From Hylemonella gracilis str. Niagara R (lineage in GTDB: Bacteria > Pseudomonadota > Gammaproteobacteria > Burkholderiales > Burkholderiaceae_C), in contig NZ_JEMG01000001.1 in NCBI RefSeq assembly GCF_000600295.1, positions 470,670-534,669 on the forward strand: DNA of 64,000 bases, written 5' to 3'. The notes beneath the pieces were generated by a model. The model saw nothing but the letters and a program-made list of their open reading frames with translations. It searched no databases and was not told where the DNA came from. Of the stretch, positions 18,713 through 27,944 are shown piece after piece (position 1 is the first letter of the stretch; every line of letters starts with the position of its first letter). Both the position numbers and the translations under genes were made by a program.

Positions 18713-18725
18713 AGGTTCTCCGAAA

Positions 18726-18809
18726 CTGGGCTGTTTGCCCAGCCCAGGAGTATATATCTGACGCTGCGTTACACAACAGTTGACGAGATTGATTTCGTTA
18801 GATTAATAT
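18726..18809 (+). promoter_or_regulatory. CBASS promoter and candidate repressor operator
   Basis: TTGACG (18780-18785), an 18-base spacer and TAATAT (18804-18809) form a likely promoter for the rightward DUF2188-CBASS operon. An inverted repeat CTGGGCT-N8-AGCCCAG (18726-18747) just ahead of the xre start is a candidate operator for the divergent XRE repressor. Confidence 0.6.
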
Positions 18810-18851
18810 TACGTTCCGTTCACAGGCCGGAAAGGCCCGAAAGGTAACGAA

Positions 18852-19076
18852 ATGACAGGTAAAAATCAGCATGTAGTCCCCCACAAGGACGGTTGGGCCG
18901 TCAAGGGCGAAGGCAATAAGACGGCGACGGCGGTCAAGCCGACTCAGGCTCAGGCGGCTGGGGTTGCGCGTGAAATCGCAAAAAACCAGGGTTCCGAGGT
19001 CGTGATTCACCGTCCCAACGGGCAGATTCGCGACAAGGACAGCTACGGCAACGACCCCTTTCCCCCTCCGGGCTGA
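18852..19076 (+). CDS. Small DUF2188 protein, first gene of the CBASS operon
   Basis: A 74-residue basic protein with the DUF2188 pattern: QHVVPHKDGWAVKGEGNKTATAVKPTQAQAAGVAREIAKNQGSEVVIHRPNGQIRDKDSYGNDP. It has the WxV strand, a central helix and the terminal RxxxGxI.xxxSYG-like motif. Family function is unknown to me. It ends six bases before capV and shares its promoter, so it is translated with the CBASS proteins. It is not one of the standard CBASS components. It might be an accessory, an inhibitor of the phospholipase, or a nucleic acid binder; the sequence alone cannot decide. Confidence 0.75.
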   Translation: MTGKNQHVVPHKDGWAVKGEGNKTATAVKPTQAQAAGVAREIAKNQGSEVVIHRPNGQIRDKDSYGNDPFPPPG

Positions 19077-19082
19077 GTAGGC

Positions 19083-20075
19083 ATGAGTGGCGTCCCCACG
19101 TATCACGTCCTCGCGCTCTCGGGCGGTGGTTACCGTGGCCTCTACACGGCCACGGTATTGGCCGAGCTTGAGCGAGCTCTGGGGAAACCGCTGGCGAAGC
19201 ACTTTGACCTCATCTGCGGCACATCAGTTGGTGGACTGCTGGCACTTGGTCTGGCAAAAGAAATCTCCGCGGCAGACCTCAAGGCACTCTTCGAAAAGCG
19301 GGGATGTGAGATTTTCGGAAAGCGCACCTTGCTTCGTCGAGTTCTGGGCTTCTGGTGGAAGGCGAAACATACGCACGATGGGCTGCGCACTGTTCTGAAA
19401 GATACGTTCAAGGACGACCTGATTGGCCATCTGAAACATCCAGTGCTCATCCCCGCGGTCAACTACACCACAGGTCGTGGTCAATTTTTCAAGACGCCGC
19501 ATTACAAGACTTTCGAGACAGACCTGCACATGTCGCTGGTGGACACAGCGCTGGCAACTGCCGCCGCACCTGTGTACTTCCCCTTATTCCGCAACCACCG
19601 AGGAGTGTTCGCAGACGGAGGTCTTGTTGGCAACGCCCCTGGTCTGTTTGGGTTGCATGAAATTCGGACCTTCTTTCCAGATGGAAAGGTCGCAAACGTA
19701 CGCGTCATGTCAATCGGGACGATGACGATTGGCGCAACCATTCGAGGGAATGCTCCTTTAGACCAAGGACTCCTTCGCTGGAAGGCGGGGCTTTTCAATC
19801 TGGTGATTTCAGCGCAAGCATCGTCTGTGAACTACATGCTGCTCCAGTCACTGGGTACAGACTATTTTCTGATTGATGACGAAGCGACACCAGACCAGAG
19901 CAAGGATGTGAAGGACCTGGATGTCGTCACACAAGCTTCGACCAATACGCTGAGAGACCGTGCCATGCATGCGGCACAAAAGTCACTTGGTGATCAGCGT
20001 TTCCAGGCCTTTCGTGAGCACATTGCGATGAAGCCTGTTTTCTACCACGGCCCAAATCGCAACTGCGAGGAGTAA
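19083..20075 (+). CDS. capV: CapV, patatin-like phospholipase, CBASS effector
   Basis: A 330-residue patatin-family phospholipase that, in CBASS, is activated by a cyclic dinucleotide and destroys the inner membrane of an infected cell. The oxyanion loop is SGGGYRG (13-19), the nucleophile elbow GTSVGG (Ser48), and the dyad aspartate lies in FADGG (Asp178). Length and order match the V. cholerae CapV-DncV locus. It begins after the DUF2188 gene and ends two bases before the nucleotidyltransferase start, whose ribosome site (GAGGAG) is inside the capV end. All catalytic residues are kept, so it should be functional. Confidence 0.93.
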   Translation: MSGVPTYHVLALSGGGYRGLYTATVLAELERALGKPLAKHFDLICGTSVGGLLALGLAKEISAADLKALFEKRGCEIFGKRTLLRRVLGFWWKAKHTHDGLRTVLKDTFKDDLIGHLKHPVLIPAVNYTTGRGQFFKTPHYKTFETDLHMSLVDTALATAAAPVYFPLFRNHRGVFADGGLVGNAPGLFGLHEIRTFFPDGKVANVRVMSIGTMTIGATIRGNAPLDQGLLRWKAGLFNLVISAQASSVNYMLLQSLGTDYFLIDDEATPDQSKDVKDLDVVTQASTNTLRDRAMHAAQKSLGDQRFQAFREHIAMKPVFYHGPNRNCEE

Positions 20076-20077
20076 TC

Positions 20078-21220
20078 ATGCTGAACATTAGCACTCTGTT
20101 CTACACAGACGCAGGCGACGCAAACCTGCTGCAGAACCTCAACCTCAAGAGTCCTCAAGAAAAATACATTGGGGAAGCGAAGAGGGTCATCCGAGAACGA
20201 CTTCGAACAGGGATTCCGCAAGAACTGAAAAAAGCTGGCTATCCTGGCCCAGTGCCTGAACCGCGTTTTTTCACGCAAGGGTCCTGGGCGTACAAGACAC
20301 TCAATGCGCCTGCTCAAAAACCGCAACAGGCAGATATTGATGATGGCGCGTATATGCCGCTCAGCTTCGTTTCGCAGACAAAACGACCGAGCATGGCCAG
20401 CGCCATCTTCTTTAAGGCTGCAGAGGCGGCACTAAAGCTCCTGGTCGATGCCAACAAAGGTTGGCAACTCATCATTGACAAACCAACCTGTGTCCGGGTT
20501 GTGATTTCGGACTATGCCCACGTCGACATTCCTCTGTATGCCATTCCTGATCAGGAATTCACCACTCTCGCCAAGATGGCGATGGACCATGGCTACAACG
20601 AAATTCGCGAAGCGGTTATGGCAAAGGCTGAACAGGATGCCTGGTGGGCATTGCCTCGCCATAGTGTTCTACTGGCCCATAGAGAAGAAGACTGGCTTGA
20701 ATCGGACCCTCGCCCAGTGAAGAAATGGTTTGAGCGTGAAGTATTGGTCAAAGGTGAACAGTTGCGCCGCATTATTCGCTTCATTAAGGCTTTCCGTGAC
20801 TGGCAATGGCCGACAGACGGCCCTTCATCGATTCTTTTGATGGCAGCGGCAACGCCGAACTTCGAGAAGCGTGAGCGCCGTGATGATGTGGCTTTGCTGG
20901 ATGTGGTTGCCAAGATTCCTGGAGCACTTCGCAGGGGTGTTTTCAATCCAATCGATCCGGCAGAGTCACTGACAGCTCGTCTCGGTCCCCAAAAAGTTGA
21001 AGAAGCTGCCAAGGCGTTTGAAGAACTCGAACGCTATCTGCGTGGGGCCATCAACGCCAGCAATGCAGCCCAAGCTTGCACTTGGTTGGTGGAGAAATTC
21101 GGGCATCGCTTTCCCAACGAACCCGAGCGCATTAAGTCAGTCACAGTGGCCGCAACTGTGGCTGCTGCGCCGGCACAGCCTGGCCCATCAGAAATCATTG
21201 GCCGCACAAAAGCTGGATGA
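20078..21220 (+). CDS. CD-NTase, DncV-like cyclic dinucleotide synthase
   Basis: A 380-residue CBASS nucleotidyltransferase, probably clade A, making a cGAMP-like signal on phage infection. The polymerase-beta core shows QGSW (Gly68-Ser69), the metal site QADIDDG (Asp86, Asp88) and the third aspartate in AHVDIPLY (Asp150). The FFTQGS and DIDDGAY patterns are very close to DncV. It ends in RTKAG, a C-terminal glycine that Cap2 would join to target proteins to prime the enzyme. Its stop overlaps the cap2 start (ATGA). The 3',3'-cGAMP product is inferred from family. Confidence 0.92.
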   Translation: MLNISTLFYTDAGDANLLQNLNLKSPQEKYIGEAKRVIRERLRTGIPQELKKAGYPGPVPEPRFFTQGSWAYKTLNAPAQKPQQADIDDGAYMPLSFVSQTKRPSMASAIFFKAAEAALKLLVDANKGWQLIIDKPTCVRVVISDYAHVDIPLYAIPDQEFTTLAKMAMDHGYNEIREAVMAKAEQDAWWALPRHSVLLAHREEDWLESDPRPVKKWFEREVLVKGEQLRRIIRFIKAFRDWQWPTDGPSSILLMAAATPNFEKRERRDDVALLDVVAKIPGALRRGVFNPIDPAESLTARLGPQKVEEAAKAFEELERYLRGAINASNAAQACTWLVEKFGHRFPNEPERIKSVTVAATVAAAPAQPGPSEIIGRTKAG

Positions 21221-22848
21221 AAGAACTCAAGGCAGGTGTTGATGAGGTGGTCGATGCTCTTCGGGGCAGAGGGTTTGACTACCTCGGAACAGTCGACGGT
21301 GGATGGCTAAGATTCGCGGGCGGTCTCAATGCAGATGGTGGAGTGCACGCTTGCCAGATTTTGATTGACCCCGAGTTCCATGATCTCCCGGCCATCACGC
21401 TCACCACGGTTCCGGCCACGCTTAGGCCGGTAGCCCCCCACATCGCCGATGATGGAGGTATCTGCTATCTGGCGAAGAATTCCGTAGTCGTCGACATCTT
21501 TGATCCTGTAGGTCAGACCCTGGCATTCATTGTGCGAGCAGAGTTTGTCCTCGATAAGTTGCTCAAGCATGAGATGCTCGAAGACATGGAAGAAGAGTTC
21601 TTCGCCTTTTGGCATGGGGAAATCTGTCTTACAGATTTCAACGATACCGTGCTTGGGGCGCAGCATGCAATATGGGTAGGTTCTGGAGAGCTCAAGGCTC
21701 TTGTCGCCTGCGACAATCCTGAGCTCACTAAGGCAAAGCTCAGGGTCGTGGGTTGGAAATTTTCTGATTCCACAGTCCCCGTGTATAGGGTCAAAACACA
21801 GGCGAAGCCGAAACCATCGCAAACAGAATGGCCGCCGACAACAGTAGCTCAACTGCTTTATTGGCAAGGCTCACTGGATATGGCTTGCCGAAAGAAACTC
21901 AGTGAAAGAATTGCCCAGGCCAAATCAAAAAAAGCCAGCGAAGCGCTGCTGCTAATTGAGTCTCCTCTCCTGACATATGGGGTAGTTGTCCGTTTCAACG
22001 AAGACCAGAATGGTGGAGAAAAAAACAAAGCCAACAGCGCATTGAATGAGCCGTACGCAGCCCAGGTCGTTCCATGCTCTGTCACGAGGATTGATGACCG
22101 GTATCTTGTAGGAAGAAACATGCCAGGGAAGAAGACCTTGGCAGGCAAGCAAATCACCCTTGTCGGTTGTGGAACTATTGGTGGTTACTTGGCTGAAATG
22201 CTCGTGAAAGCAGGCGCAGGAACTGGTGGTGGTCAGTTGACATTGATTGACAATGACAAACTGATGCCCAACAACCTGGGGCGTCATCGTTTAGGCTTCG
22301 CTGCTCTATTCAGGAACAAGGCATATGCATTGTCAGTTGAATTGCAGTTTGGACTACCTTCCGCGAAGATTAGAGCCCTGCAAGTAGATGTTCGAATGGC
22401 GAATCTTGCGGGGCAGGATTTGATAATTGATGCGACAGGAGAAGAAGCTCTTGGTCATTGGCTGGCAAACAGAGTGAAGACCTTGTCACCGATGCTATCG
22501 GTTTGGGTTGACGGACCCGGTACGGCAGTACGTGGATTGTTTTGGGATAAGGCCGCCACCGCGTGCTACAGATGCCTCTGTCAACATACCCGAGAAGGCC
22601 GCTATCAAGCCGTGCTTGGCGGTGCTCCGTCTGTAATGGCTGGTCAAGGATGCGAGGGGATGTATGTCCCCTTCCCAGCTTCGGTGTCAGTTCAGGCATC
22701 CAGCCTTGGTGCAGAAATGGCGTTGGGTTGGGTCAACGAAAAACTGGAAGACAAGTTGCAGACTCGTCTCTTGGATAAATCATTGTCGCTAGTGACGCCA
22801 GACTGCACTCCTGAGCCGCATGAAAAATGCCCAGTATGCGGTTCATGA
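21217..22848 (+). CDS. cap2: Cap2, fused E2-E1 ubiquitin-like conjugation enzyme
   Basis: A 543-residue protein that links the C-terminus of the CD-NTase to cellular targets. The N-terminal E2 domain (1-140) has the catalytic cysteine in [11 protein letters not shown] (Cys83). A linker leads to a ThiF/E1 adenylation domain from about 300, with the nucleotide loop VGCGTIGG (317-323) and the acidic IDND strand. A probable E1 catalytic cysteine is Cys479 in AGQGCEGMY. Paired CxxC motifs (CYRC 450-453 and CPVC 538-541) should bind zinc. It overlaps both neighbours by 4 bases, so the three Cap genes are translationally coupled. Confidence 0.92.
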   Translation: MKELKAGVDEVVDALRGRGFDYLGTVDGGWLRFAGGLNADGGVHACQILIDPEFHDLPAITLTTVPATLRPVAPHIADDGGICYLAKNSVVVDIFDPVGQTLAFIVRAEFVLDKLLKHEMLEDMEEEFFAFWHGEICLTDFNDTVLGAQHAIWVGSGELKALVACDNPELTKAKLRVVGWKFSDSTVPVYRVKTQAKPKPSQTEWPPTTVAQLLYWQGSLDMACRKKLSERIAQAKSKKASEALLLIESPLLTYGVVVRFNEDQNGGEKNKANSALNEPYAAQVVPCSVTRIDDRYLVGRNMPGKKTLAGKQITLVGCGTIGGYLAEMLVKAGAGTGGGQLTLIDNDKLMPNNLGRHRLGFAALFRNKAYALSVELQFGLPSAKIRALQVDVRMANLAGQDLIIDATGEEALGHWLANRVKTLSPMLSVWVDGPGTAVRGLFWDKAATACYRCLCQHTREGRYQAVLGGAPSVMAGQGCEGMYVPFPASVSVQASSLGAEMALGWVNEKLEDKLQTRLLDKSLSLVTPDCTPEPHEKCPVCGS

Positions 22849-23315
22849 CAGCGTGGGCAGTTACAGATTACCGACATCTACTCACCTTCAGCGAAGGCGT
22901 TCTGAAGGTCTTTGAAGAGTTCCGGCAAGAGGAAGCGGCCTTACCTGAGGCTGGCGGGATACTCTTGGGATATGTTCGTGGTGATCACCTAGAGGTGGTA
23001 GAGGCGACGCGACCGACGGCTTGGGACCAACGTCTTCGCTATCTCTTTGAGCGGTTCCCTCAGGGACATGAACTCATCGCCAAGGCAAGATGGGTTTCGA
23101 CTGGTGGCAAGTTGCGCTACTTGGGTGAGTGGCACACGCATCCGGAATCCATTCCGACTCCATCGGGAACTGATTTGAATGAATGGGAGAAGAAGGCCAG
23201 GGCTCGCAAAGATGGGCGCCCTATGCTTGCCGTGATAGTTGGCACAGACGTTCTCCACGTCCGATTAGTACCTGCAGCAAGTGACCCACTGATATTTGCG
23301 CCGGTTGAGGAATGA
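22845..23315 (+). CDS. cap3: Cap3, JAB/JAMM-type deconjugating peptidase
   Basis: A 156-residue JAB-domain metallopeptidase that, in type II CBASS, cleaves CD-NTase conjugates made by Cap2. The JAMM site is complete: Glu35 in PEAGGILLG, then WHTHPESIPTPSGTD with His97, His99 and Asp110 in the HxHx10D spacing. I chose ATG 22845, which overlaps the cap2 stop in an ATGA; ATG 22827 is also open. It is the last gene of the CBASS operon. About 165 bases without a gene follow before the end of the next, convergent operon. Confidence 0.92.
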   Translation: MTAWAVTDYRHLLTFSEGVLKVFEEFRQEEAALPEAGGILLGYVRGDHLEVVEATRPTAWDQRLRYLFERFPQGHELIAKARWVSTGGKLRYLGEWHTHPESIPTPSGTDLNEWEKKARARKDGRPMLAVIVGTDVLHVRLVPAASDPLIFAPVEE

Positions 23316-23481
23316 ATCGCCCCGGTTCCAATAGACACCTTCAACTCACAAAGAGTATTGTGGGTCAAGAATTGATGGAACGATTGGGGCAGGCTTCAGT
23401 GCAATTTCACAGCGACAGCTTGCGCGTGATTCAAAATAGCATCCGTTGGGCTGTGTGATTGGCTGTTTAAGTACGGTTGAG

Positions 23482-24405
23482 TTATTTGGTAATTCGGAAG
23501 TTCTGTAGCCCGATTTTGTCGATCACAGTGCCGACTGATGCGGTGAAATTTGTCGCTTCGACAAGTTTAGCTAGGTAGGCAGCGGGAGTAATTCCAAGCG
23601 CCGTGACATAAAAATCCATTGCTGCAACGCCAAACAACCTATCCTTTTCTTTTGATGAAAGAATGGGCAGTCTAGGAATGTTTTTATACTCCCCGAGACA
23701 GAACGCCATGAAGATGAATGCCCTGGTAAATGGAGTTGGGTGTGTATTCTTTGGCTTCGTCCCTTTGGATCTAAGTTCTTCAAAGAAGCGAAAAAGTAAG
23801 AGTATTGCCATTACATAGTCGCGAAGAGCAGCTTGACCATCATGACTTGGGTAAAGATCTCTAGATAGACTATCCCAGTATGTCGAGAATCTGGCTAAAG
23901 AAAATTTGGCGGCAAATGAATCGGCCTCTGCCTCCATGCGCTGACATATCTCATCTTTAATTCCTTTGGTAGCAAATTCCTCGTTCTCCATTTCATACCA
24001 CTCGTGGACTCGCGTATCGAAGTCGAGATGACCGCATAAGGCATGCGCCCATTCATGGCAAAAAACAAAATCCAGCCATAAGTAAAGAAGGTACGAGCGT
24101 GTGGCATCGACTTTCTTTTGATCGTGACGATCCAGGCTTTGAAATAGGCTTGGGTACGAGAAGATTGCTTGCTCACTGAAGCGCTCTAGCGCACCAACTA
24201 AGCCAGCGAGAATGCGAATCTCGTATGTGCTCTGAGCAGTCCGGCGGATACAAGCGTTAACTCCGTGATCGAGATCATCCACAAGAAAAATGATGGATGT
24301 TTTTGGGTCCTTGTATTTATCGCGAATCTTTTCAGAGGACAGATATACCTCCGCATTCTTGCTGAGGTTTTGAAAGACTTCTTGCCAGAGCTCCGCTGAA
24401 TTCAT
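23482..24405 (-). CDS. Putative HEXXH zinc peptidase of unknown family
   Basis: I do not recognise a named family. The 307-residue protein carries FCHEWAHALCGHLDFD, a HEXXH zinc site with a nearby third histidine, and then QRMEAEADSFAAKF, whose glutamates could complete a gluzincin-type site. No signal peptide is apparent, so it should act in the cytosol. Charged N- and C-terminal regions are without recognised motifs. It lies 18 bases downstream of the DUF2971 gene in a two-gene operon between the CBASS locus and the tns genes. The setting suggests an anti-phage or toxin-like role, but that is inference. Confidence 0.7.
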   Translation of the reverse strand: MNSAELWQEVFQNLSKNAEVYLSSEKIRDKYKDPKTSIIFLVDDLDHGVNACIRRTAQSTYEIRILAGLVGALERFSEQAIFSYPSLFQSLDRHDQKKVDATRSYLLYLWLDFVFCHEWAHALCGHLDFDTRVHEWYEMENEEFATKGIKDEICQRMEAEADSFAAKFSLARFSTYWDSLSRDLYPSHDGQAALRDYVMAILLLFRFFEELRSKGTKPKNTHPTPFTRAFIFMAFCLGEYKNIPRLPILSSKEKDRLFGVAAMDFYVTALGITPAAYLAKLVEATNFTASVGTVIDKIGLQNFRITK

Positions 24406-24423
24406 TTCGAGATTCTCACTCCA

Positions 24424-25110
24424 TCACAGGTCCTCAGCGGGGACTCTTCCGTCGAAGACGGGTGGTTTCGAGTAAAGGGCAGATTTTTGTACCGAGCCAT
24501 TGAAGCGGATCTCTCGTTTGAGATAGTTTTTCATGGCGGCGCCGAAGTGCTCAGGAACGCGTGGATCAAGAAGAATGGATTCGACAAGTTCGCACCCATC
24601 AACGTTGATCGTCCATCCTTTTTGGGGCTGATTGGCGGGCGCATCCTCGCAGAACAGAAGTGCACGTACCTCTTGTTCGTGCTTGAAAGCAGATCGTTTC
24701 ATAAAGAATAAATCGGCGGCTTTCTTCGGATCAAAGACTTGGCTCAGTTCCTTCGCAATTTTCTCAGCCTTCTTTTTGACCTCCATGGTCGTTTCGTATT
24801 CGACTTCCTTAATTCGTTTCTTGTAGCCACGCTTCATCCCTTTTTTCATTGCAGCTTCGAGCTTCGATCGAGTTGTTCGAATGCGGACTCCCAAGGAATT
24901 AGGTGAGTAGATTCGCCACATCGCGTCAGAAACACCATTCATACACCAGCATTGAGCGAACATAGCGTGTGCTTTGTCGTGATCCACGATTGTTTCGTAA
25001 GGATCATCCCACATCGATGGGTGTGAAAAATATAGAGACCCCTTCAAAACCTCAACGGCCCGATCAAAAGGCAGAATTCTGTAGAGATTTTCTGTACTTG
25101 ATGTTTCCAT
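24424..25110 (-). CDS. DUF2971 domain protein
   Basis: A protein of about 228 residues with the DUF2971 hallmarks: LYRILPF near the N-terminus, LYFSHPSMWDDPYE, AQCWCMNGVSDAMWRIYSPNSLGVRIRT, and the late KRSAFKHEQEVRALLF. Such proteins are often found in defence islands and next to abortive infection genes; the biochemical role is unknown. ATG 25110 (METSSTENLYRIL) is the plausible start because the longer version needs TTG. It is the first gene of an operon with the HEXXH peptidase. The pairing with a peptidase, inside a transposon full of defence genes, makes a joint defence function worth testing. Confidence 0.75.
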   Translation of the reverse strand: METSSTENLYRILPFDRAVEVLKGSLYFSHPSMWDDPYETIVDHDKAHAMFAQCWCMNGVSDAMWRIYSPNSLGVRIRTTRSKLEAAMKKGMKRGYKKRIKEVEYETTMEVKKKAEKIAKELSQVFDPKKAADLFFMKRSAFKHEQEVRALLFCEDAPANQPQKGWTINVDGCELVESILLDPRVPEHFGAAMKNYLKREIRFNGSVQKSALYSKPPVFDGRVPAEDL

Positions 25111-25297
25111 GATGGACGTTTGTACATTGAACGACAAATAAATTTCTACGAGAGATATTGTTGACTAATCGATGAAAATTGAGAACTGTGTTCAAAAATA
25201 AAAACGAGCTTCCTCTGAGCGGGAGGTAACATGCTTCCTAGCAGGATCTATTTACACCTGATCATCTGATGTGCTTCCCGGAGCAGTCGTGAAAATT

Positions 25298-26611
25298 TCA
25301 AGAAGAGATCAATCCATCCGCTAGACCATAAAATCCGTGTTCGGATGTATCACCCCCGTAGATCGGGATGACTACTGGATATGACTCGCTGCCAATAGCA
25401 GAGAGGACACCAATGCGTGAGTTGCGATTGACGGTTTCTTCGAACCGCTTTCCCAGCGCGGCAGTGCGAAGAATACTGACCCGTTCAGGACTGTGCGACC
25501 CCAGTTGGGCAATTTTTCGCCGAGACCATGCTAATGCGTTCTGCAGAATCCAACTATGCGTCAATGGGAACTGATCGTCTAAGTGGCGCATGACATCTCG
25601 CCCTTTCTCCCCCAGCTCACGCATGAAGATTTCTCTGTGCACGAGTGCGCTTCTATCCTGTCTGCCACTCACGCCGCTGAGTGGCTGGCCCTCAGATTTC
25701 TGGCCTGACTGGACATTCCTAAGCTGCTGAAAGAAAAGATTTTGCTCACCAAAGAGCGCGTCAATGCACAAGATGTGGTTGCTTGGTTGGATTCCAGATT
25801 CTTGTCCCGAGACAACTCGGTGAACGATGCCGGCCAATCGTTCGCGATTAAAGCTCCCACAAACGCGTTCGAAAAGAGCGCGGTCAAAACGCTTCTCGAG
25901 GTCGGAGGCAATGGCCCAGGCGTCTATGCGTCCTGACTTGACATATCCCAGTCGCATTGCACGATTCCGATAGACCTCCCTGCGGTGCTCGGCAAGGGAA
26001 GGTCCGTGATTGGCCAGAAGAAGTTCCCGTGCCTGCTGCGCCCACCAGATATCCGATTTGTTGAAGCAGTACTCGGCCTTCTGATTCTCGAATTCATGGG
26101 GCAACAATGGAGAACCAAACCGCTGTTGAACCCTGATCAGCCGAACGGCGTGCCGCCAGCAGACATTTACATGATGAAGCTGGTGACTGCGTAGCCAGAG
26201 TGACCGTCCAATCCTGCGGACATGCAATGCCACGCATATAGGGCAATAGTTGAGTGGTCGACCGTTGTTGGCTTTCCAGGCTGACCGCAGTGCAACAGGG
26301 TCGGTACGTGTCTCGCCATCTAGTCGGTTCTCTCCTTGGCGCGCAACTTCCGGATCTGTGAAGGGCACTAGATAGGGCAATTGAAGTGTCCCTTGCAAGA
26401 TGGCCAAACCTGTCTTTCGGCATGGGTCCAGGTAGTAACCGATGGACTTGTAGCGCCAGGACCATCCCCTTCCGTCCGACGGCCTGCGGAAGATTAGTTC
26501 CGTGAAGTCGCGGAAATTTGCATGGCCCGAGAATCGGAAAGCAGCGATTAACAGGCTGTGCAGGGATTCGTCCGGTTCTGGCTGCGGGACATGGATGTGA
26601 GGCTGCTTCAT
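25298..26611 (-). CDS. TniQ/TnsD-family target selector 2
   Basis: A 437-residue protein of the TniQ family. The zinc-binding part is visible as NYCPICVALHVRRIGRSLWLRSHQLHHVNVCWRHAVRLI. The N-terminus (HVPQPEPDESLHSLLIAAFRFSG) matches the family opening, and a long C-terminal region makes it TnsD-like in size. ATG 26611 starts one base after the stop of the first tniQ gene. TniQ/TnsD proteins join TnsC to chosen target sites; having two suggests either two target pathways or a heteromeric complex. It is the last gene of the tns operon. Confidence 0.87.
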   Translation of the reverse strand: MKQPHIHVPQPEPDESLHSLLIAAFRFSGHANFRDFTELIFRRPSDGRGWSWRYKSIGYYLDPCRKTGLAILQGTLQLPYLVPFTDPEVARQGENRLDGETRTDPVALRSAWKANNGRPLNYCPICVALHVRRIGRSLWLRSHQLHHVNVCWRHAVRLIRVQQRFGSPLLPHEFENQKAEYCFNKSDIWWAQQARELLLANHGPSLAEHRREVYRNRAMRLGYVKSGRIDAWAIASDLEKRFDRALFERVCGSFNRERLAGIVHRVVSGQESGIQPSNHILCIDALFGEQNLFFQQLRNVQSGQKSEGQPLSGVSGRQDRSALVHREIFMRELGEKGRDVMRHLDDQFPLTHSWILQNALAWSRRKIAQLGSHSPERVSILRTAALGKRFEETVNRNSRIGVLSAIGSESYPVVIPIYGGDTSEHGFYGLADGLISS

Positions 26612-26612
26612 G

Positions 26613-27944
26613 CTATTTCCACAAGGGGAGCTGTTTGTCTTCGAGCGAACGTGGAATGAGGCCTTCGAGTATTTCGGGCTCATTCCGCTGGAACCAGAGA
26701 TAGGCTGCATTTGCTTTCAAGCGCAGCTCTTGCCGACTCGCAACTCCGGACGTCAACGCCTCATGGATCGAGGTCAAATGGTGTGTCCGAAGTTGATCGA
26801 GCCTGGCCGTCGTCCAGAGGACGTGGAGCTCTGGATCCGTCAGCCACCGTTGAACAACACCGCGCGTTACACCGGCGGATTGGGCGACCTCGACGATATG
26901 CGCGCCCGAGCGCATGAGTGAATACGCGCGATCTGGTGCCGTTGGAGCTTTCCTAATCGGGAATCCTGGAAGCCCAGGTTGGTTGGGACCATCCACTGCT
27001 TGAAGCATTCCTTCGATCTTCGCGCCTTCTTTGCGCAGGCATGCCATCAGAATTGCCCAACGCAAGGGATGATGGGCCTTCTTCTTTCCGAGCGCCCCAA
27101 CAATGCACTCGCATTCAGCTGCTGAGTCAAACGCATGGAAATGCGTCTCTGGTAATCCACCGAGTCGATGCATCAGCCAACGGGTCACCTTTGATGCGTT
27201 GAGCGCGTTCCCTGCCTGTACCATACCGGCTTGCTCTAGGTTTTTGCAAACGTGCTCGCGCAGTCCAGCCAGATCTGCTGGGCGGCTTCCGCAAAGTCGT
27301 TTGATTGTGTCCGCCAACAATCCAAGTAGATCGTGCTCAGCATGAGGCAGTTCGGTGGGAACCACGCTCTCGATCAATGAAGGTAGAACCCATGAGGATT
27401 TCGGCCTGCTTGATAGGTTTATACGCAGTAAATCTCCATGCTCCGGACAGACCCAGACTCCGGGGAGTTGGTGATCAAGATGCCAATATGCAAAACCGAG
27501 CTGATCGGAGTCGGCAGCGATGCATGTTGGGCAAGACCGCAAAGGATGTTGCCGTTCAAATTGTGCGCTGGCCCAGTTGAAAGGAAGCCGCTCGCGCAGA
27601 TGCATAGGCCCTGCGCACACAGCGGCTGCACGAGATGCCTGATCGGATGACATGAAACGGAAGTACAGGCTGGCGTGCGTGTGCTGCTGAAGCACAGACA
27701 ACTCGGATGGGAATAATTCGGGTAGGCAACGGACAAGCGTGGAAAGTCCCACGGGGATACAGCGTTTGGTACTGGCTCGATGAGTACCAAAAAGAAGTAG
27801 GCCTGTCAGTGCCTGGCGACGGACCGCAGTAAGGGAGTGGAATCTGGCACAGACGCTATAAAGAGTCTCTTCCGCCAAAGGGGACGGGAAATGTGCGCAC
27901 AACGCCAGTCGCGCCTCTGCAAGGTTTGGGACGACCACTTGCAT
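26613..27944 (-). CDS. TniQ/TnsD-family target selector 1
   Basis: A 443-residue TniQ-family protein. The family start reads CAHFPSPLAEETLYSVCARFHSLTA; the zinc site is RSCPTCIAADSDQLGFAYWHLDHQLPGVWVCPEHG; the C-terminal half has a helix-turn-helix-like stretch (IVEVAQSAGVTRGVVQRWLTDPE) as in TnsD proteins that bind an attachment site. It overlaps the tnsC stop by one base (TGATG), so translation is coupled. It differs clearly from the second TniQ-type protein encoded downstream, so this is not a recent duplication. Confidence 0.88.
   Translation of the reverse strand: MQVVVPNLAEARLALCAHFPSPLAEETLYSVCARFHSLTAVRRQALTGLLLFGTHRASTKRCIPVGLSTLVRCLPELFPSELSVLQQHTHASLYFRFMSSDQASRAAAVCAGPMHLRERLPFNWASAQFERQHPLRSCPTCIAADSDQLGFAYWHLDHQLPGVWVCPEHGDLLRINLSSRPKSSWVLPSLIESVVPTELPHAEHDLLGLLADTIKRLCGSRPADLAGLREHVCKNLEQAGMVQAGNALNASKVTRWLMHRLGGLPETHFHAFDSAAECECIVGALGKKKAHHPLRWAILMACLRKEGAKIEGMLQAVDGPNQPGLPGFPIRKAPTAPDRAYSLMRSGAHIVEVAQSAGVTRGVVQRWLTDPELHVLWTTARLDQLRTHHLTSIHEALTSGVASRQELRLKANAAYLWFQRNEPEILEGLIPRSLEDKQLPLWK

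Noticed and set aside
23313..23335. TGAATCGCCC shared with about 37006, as possible IS end remnants
   Set aside because: Only ten bases agree, no transposase or inverted partner lies between, so chance cannot be excluded.
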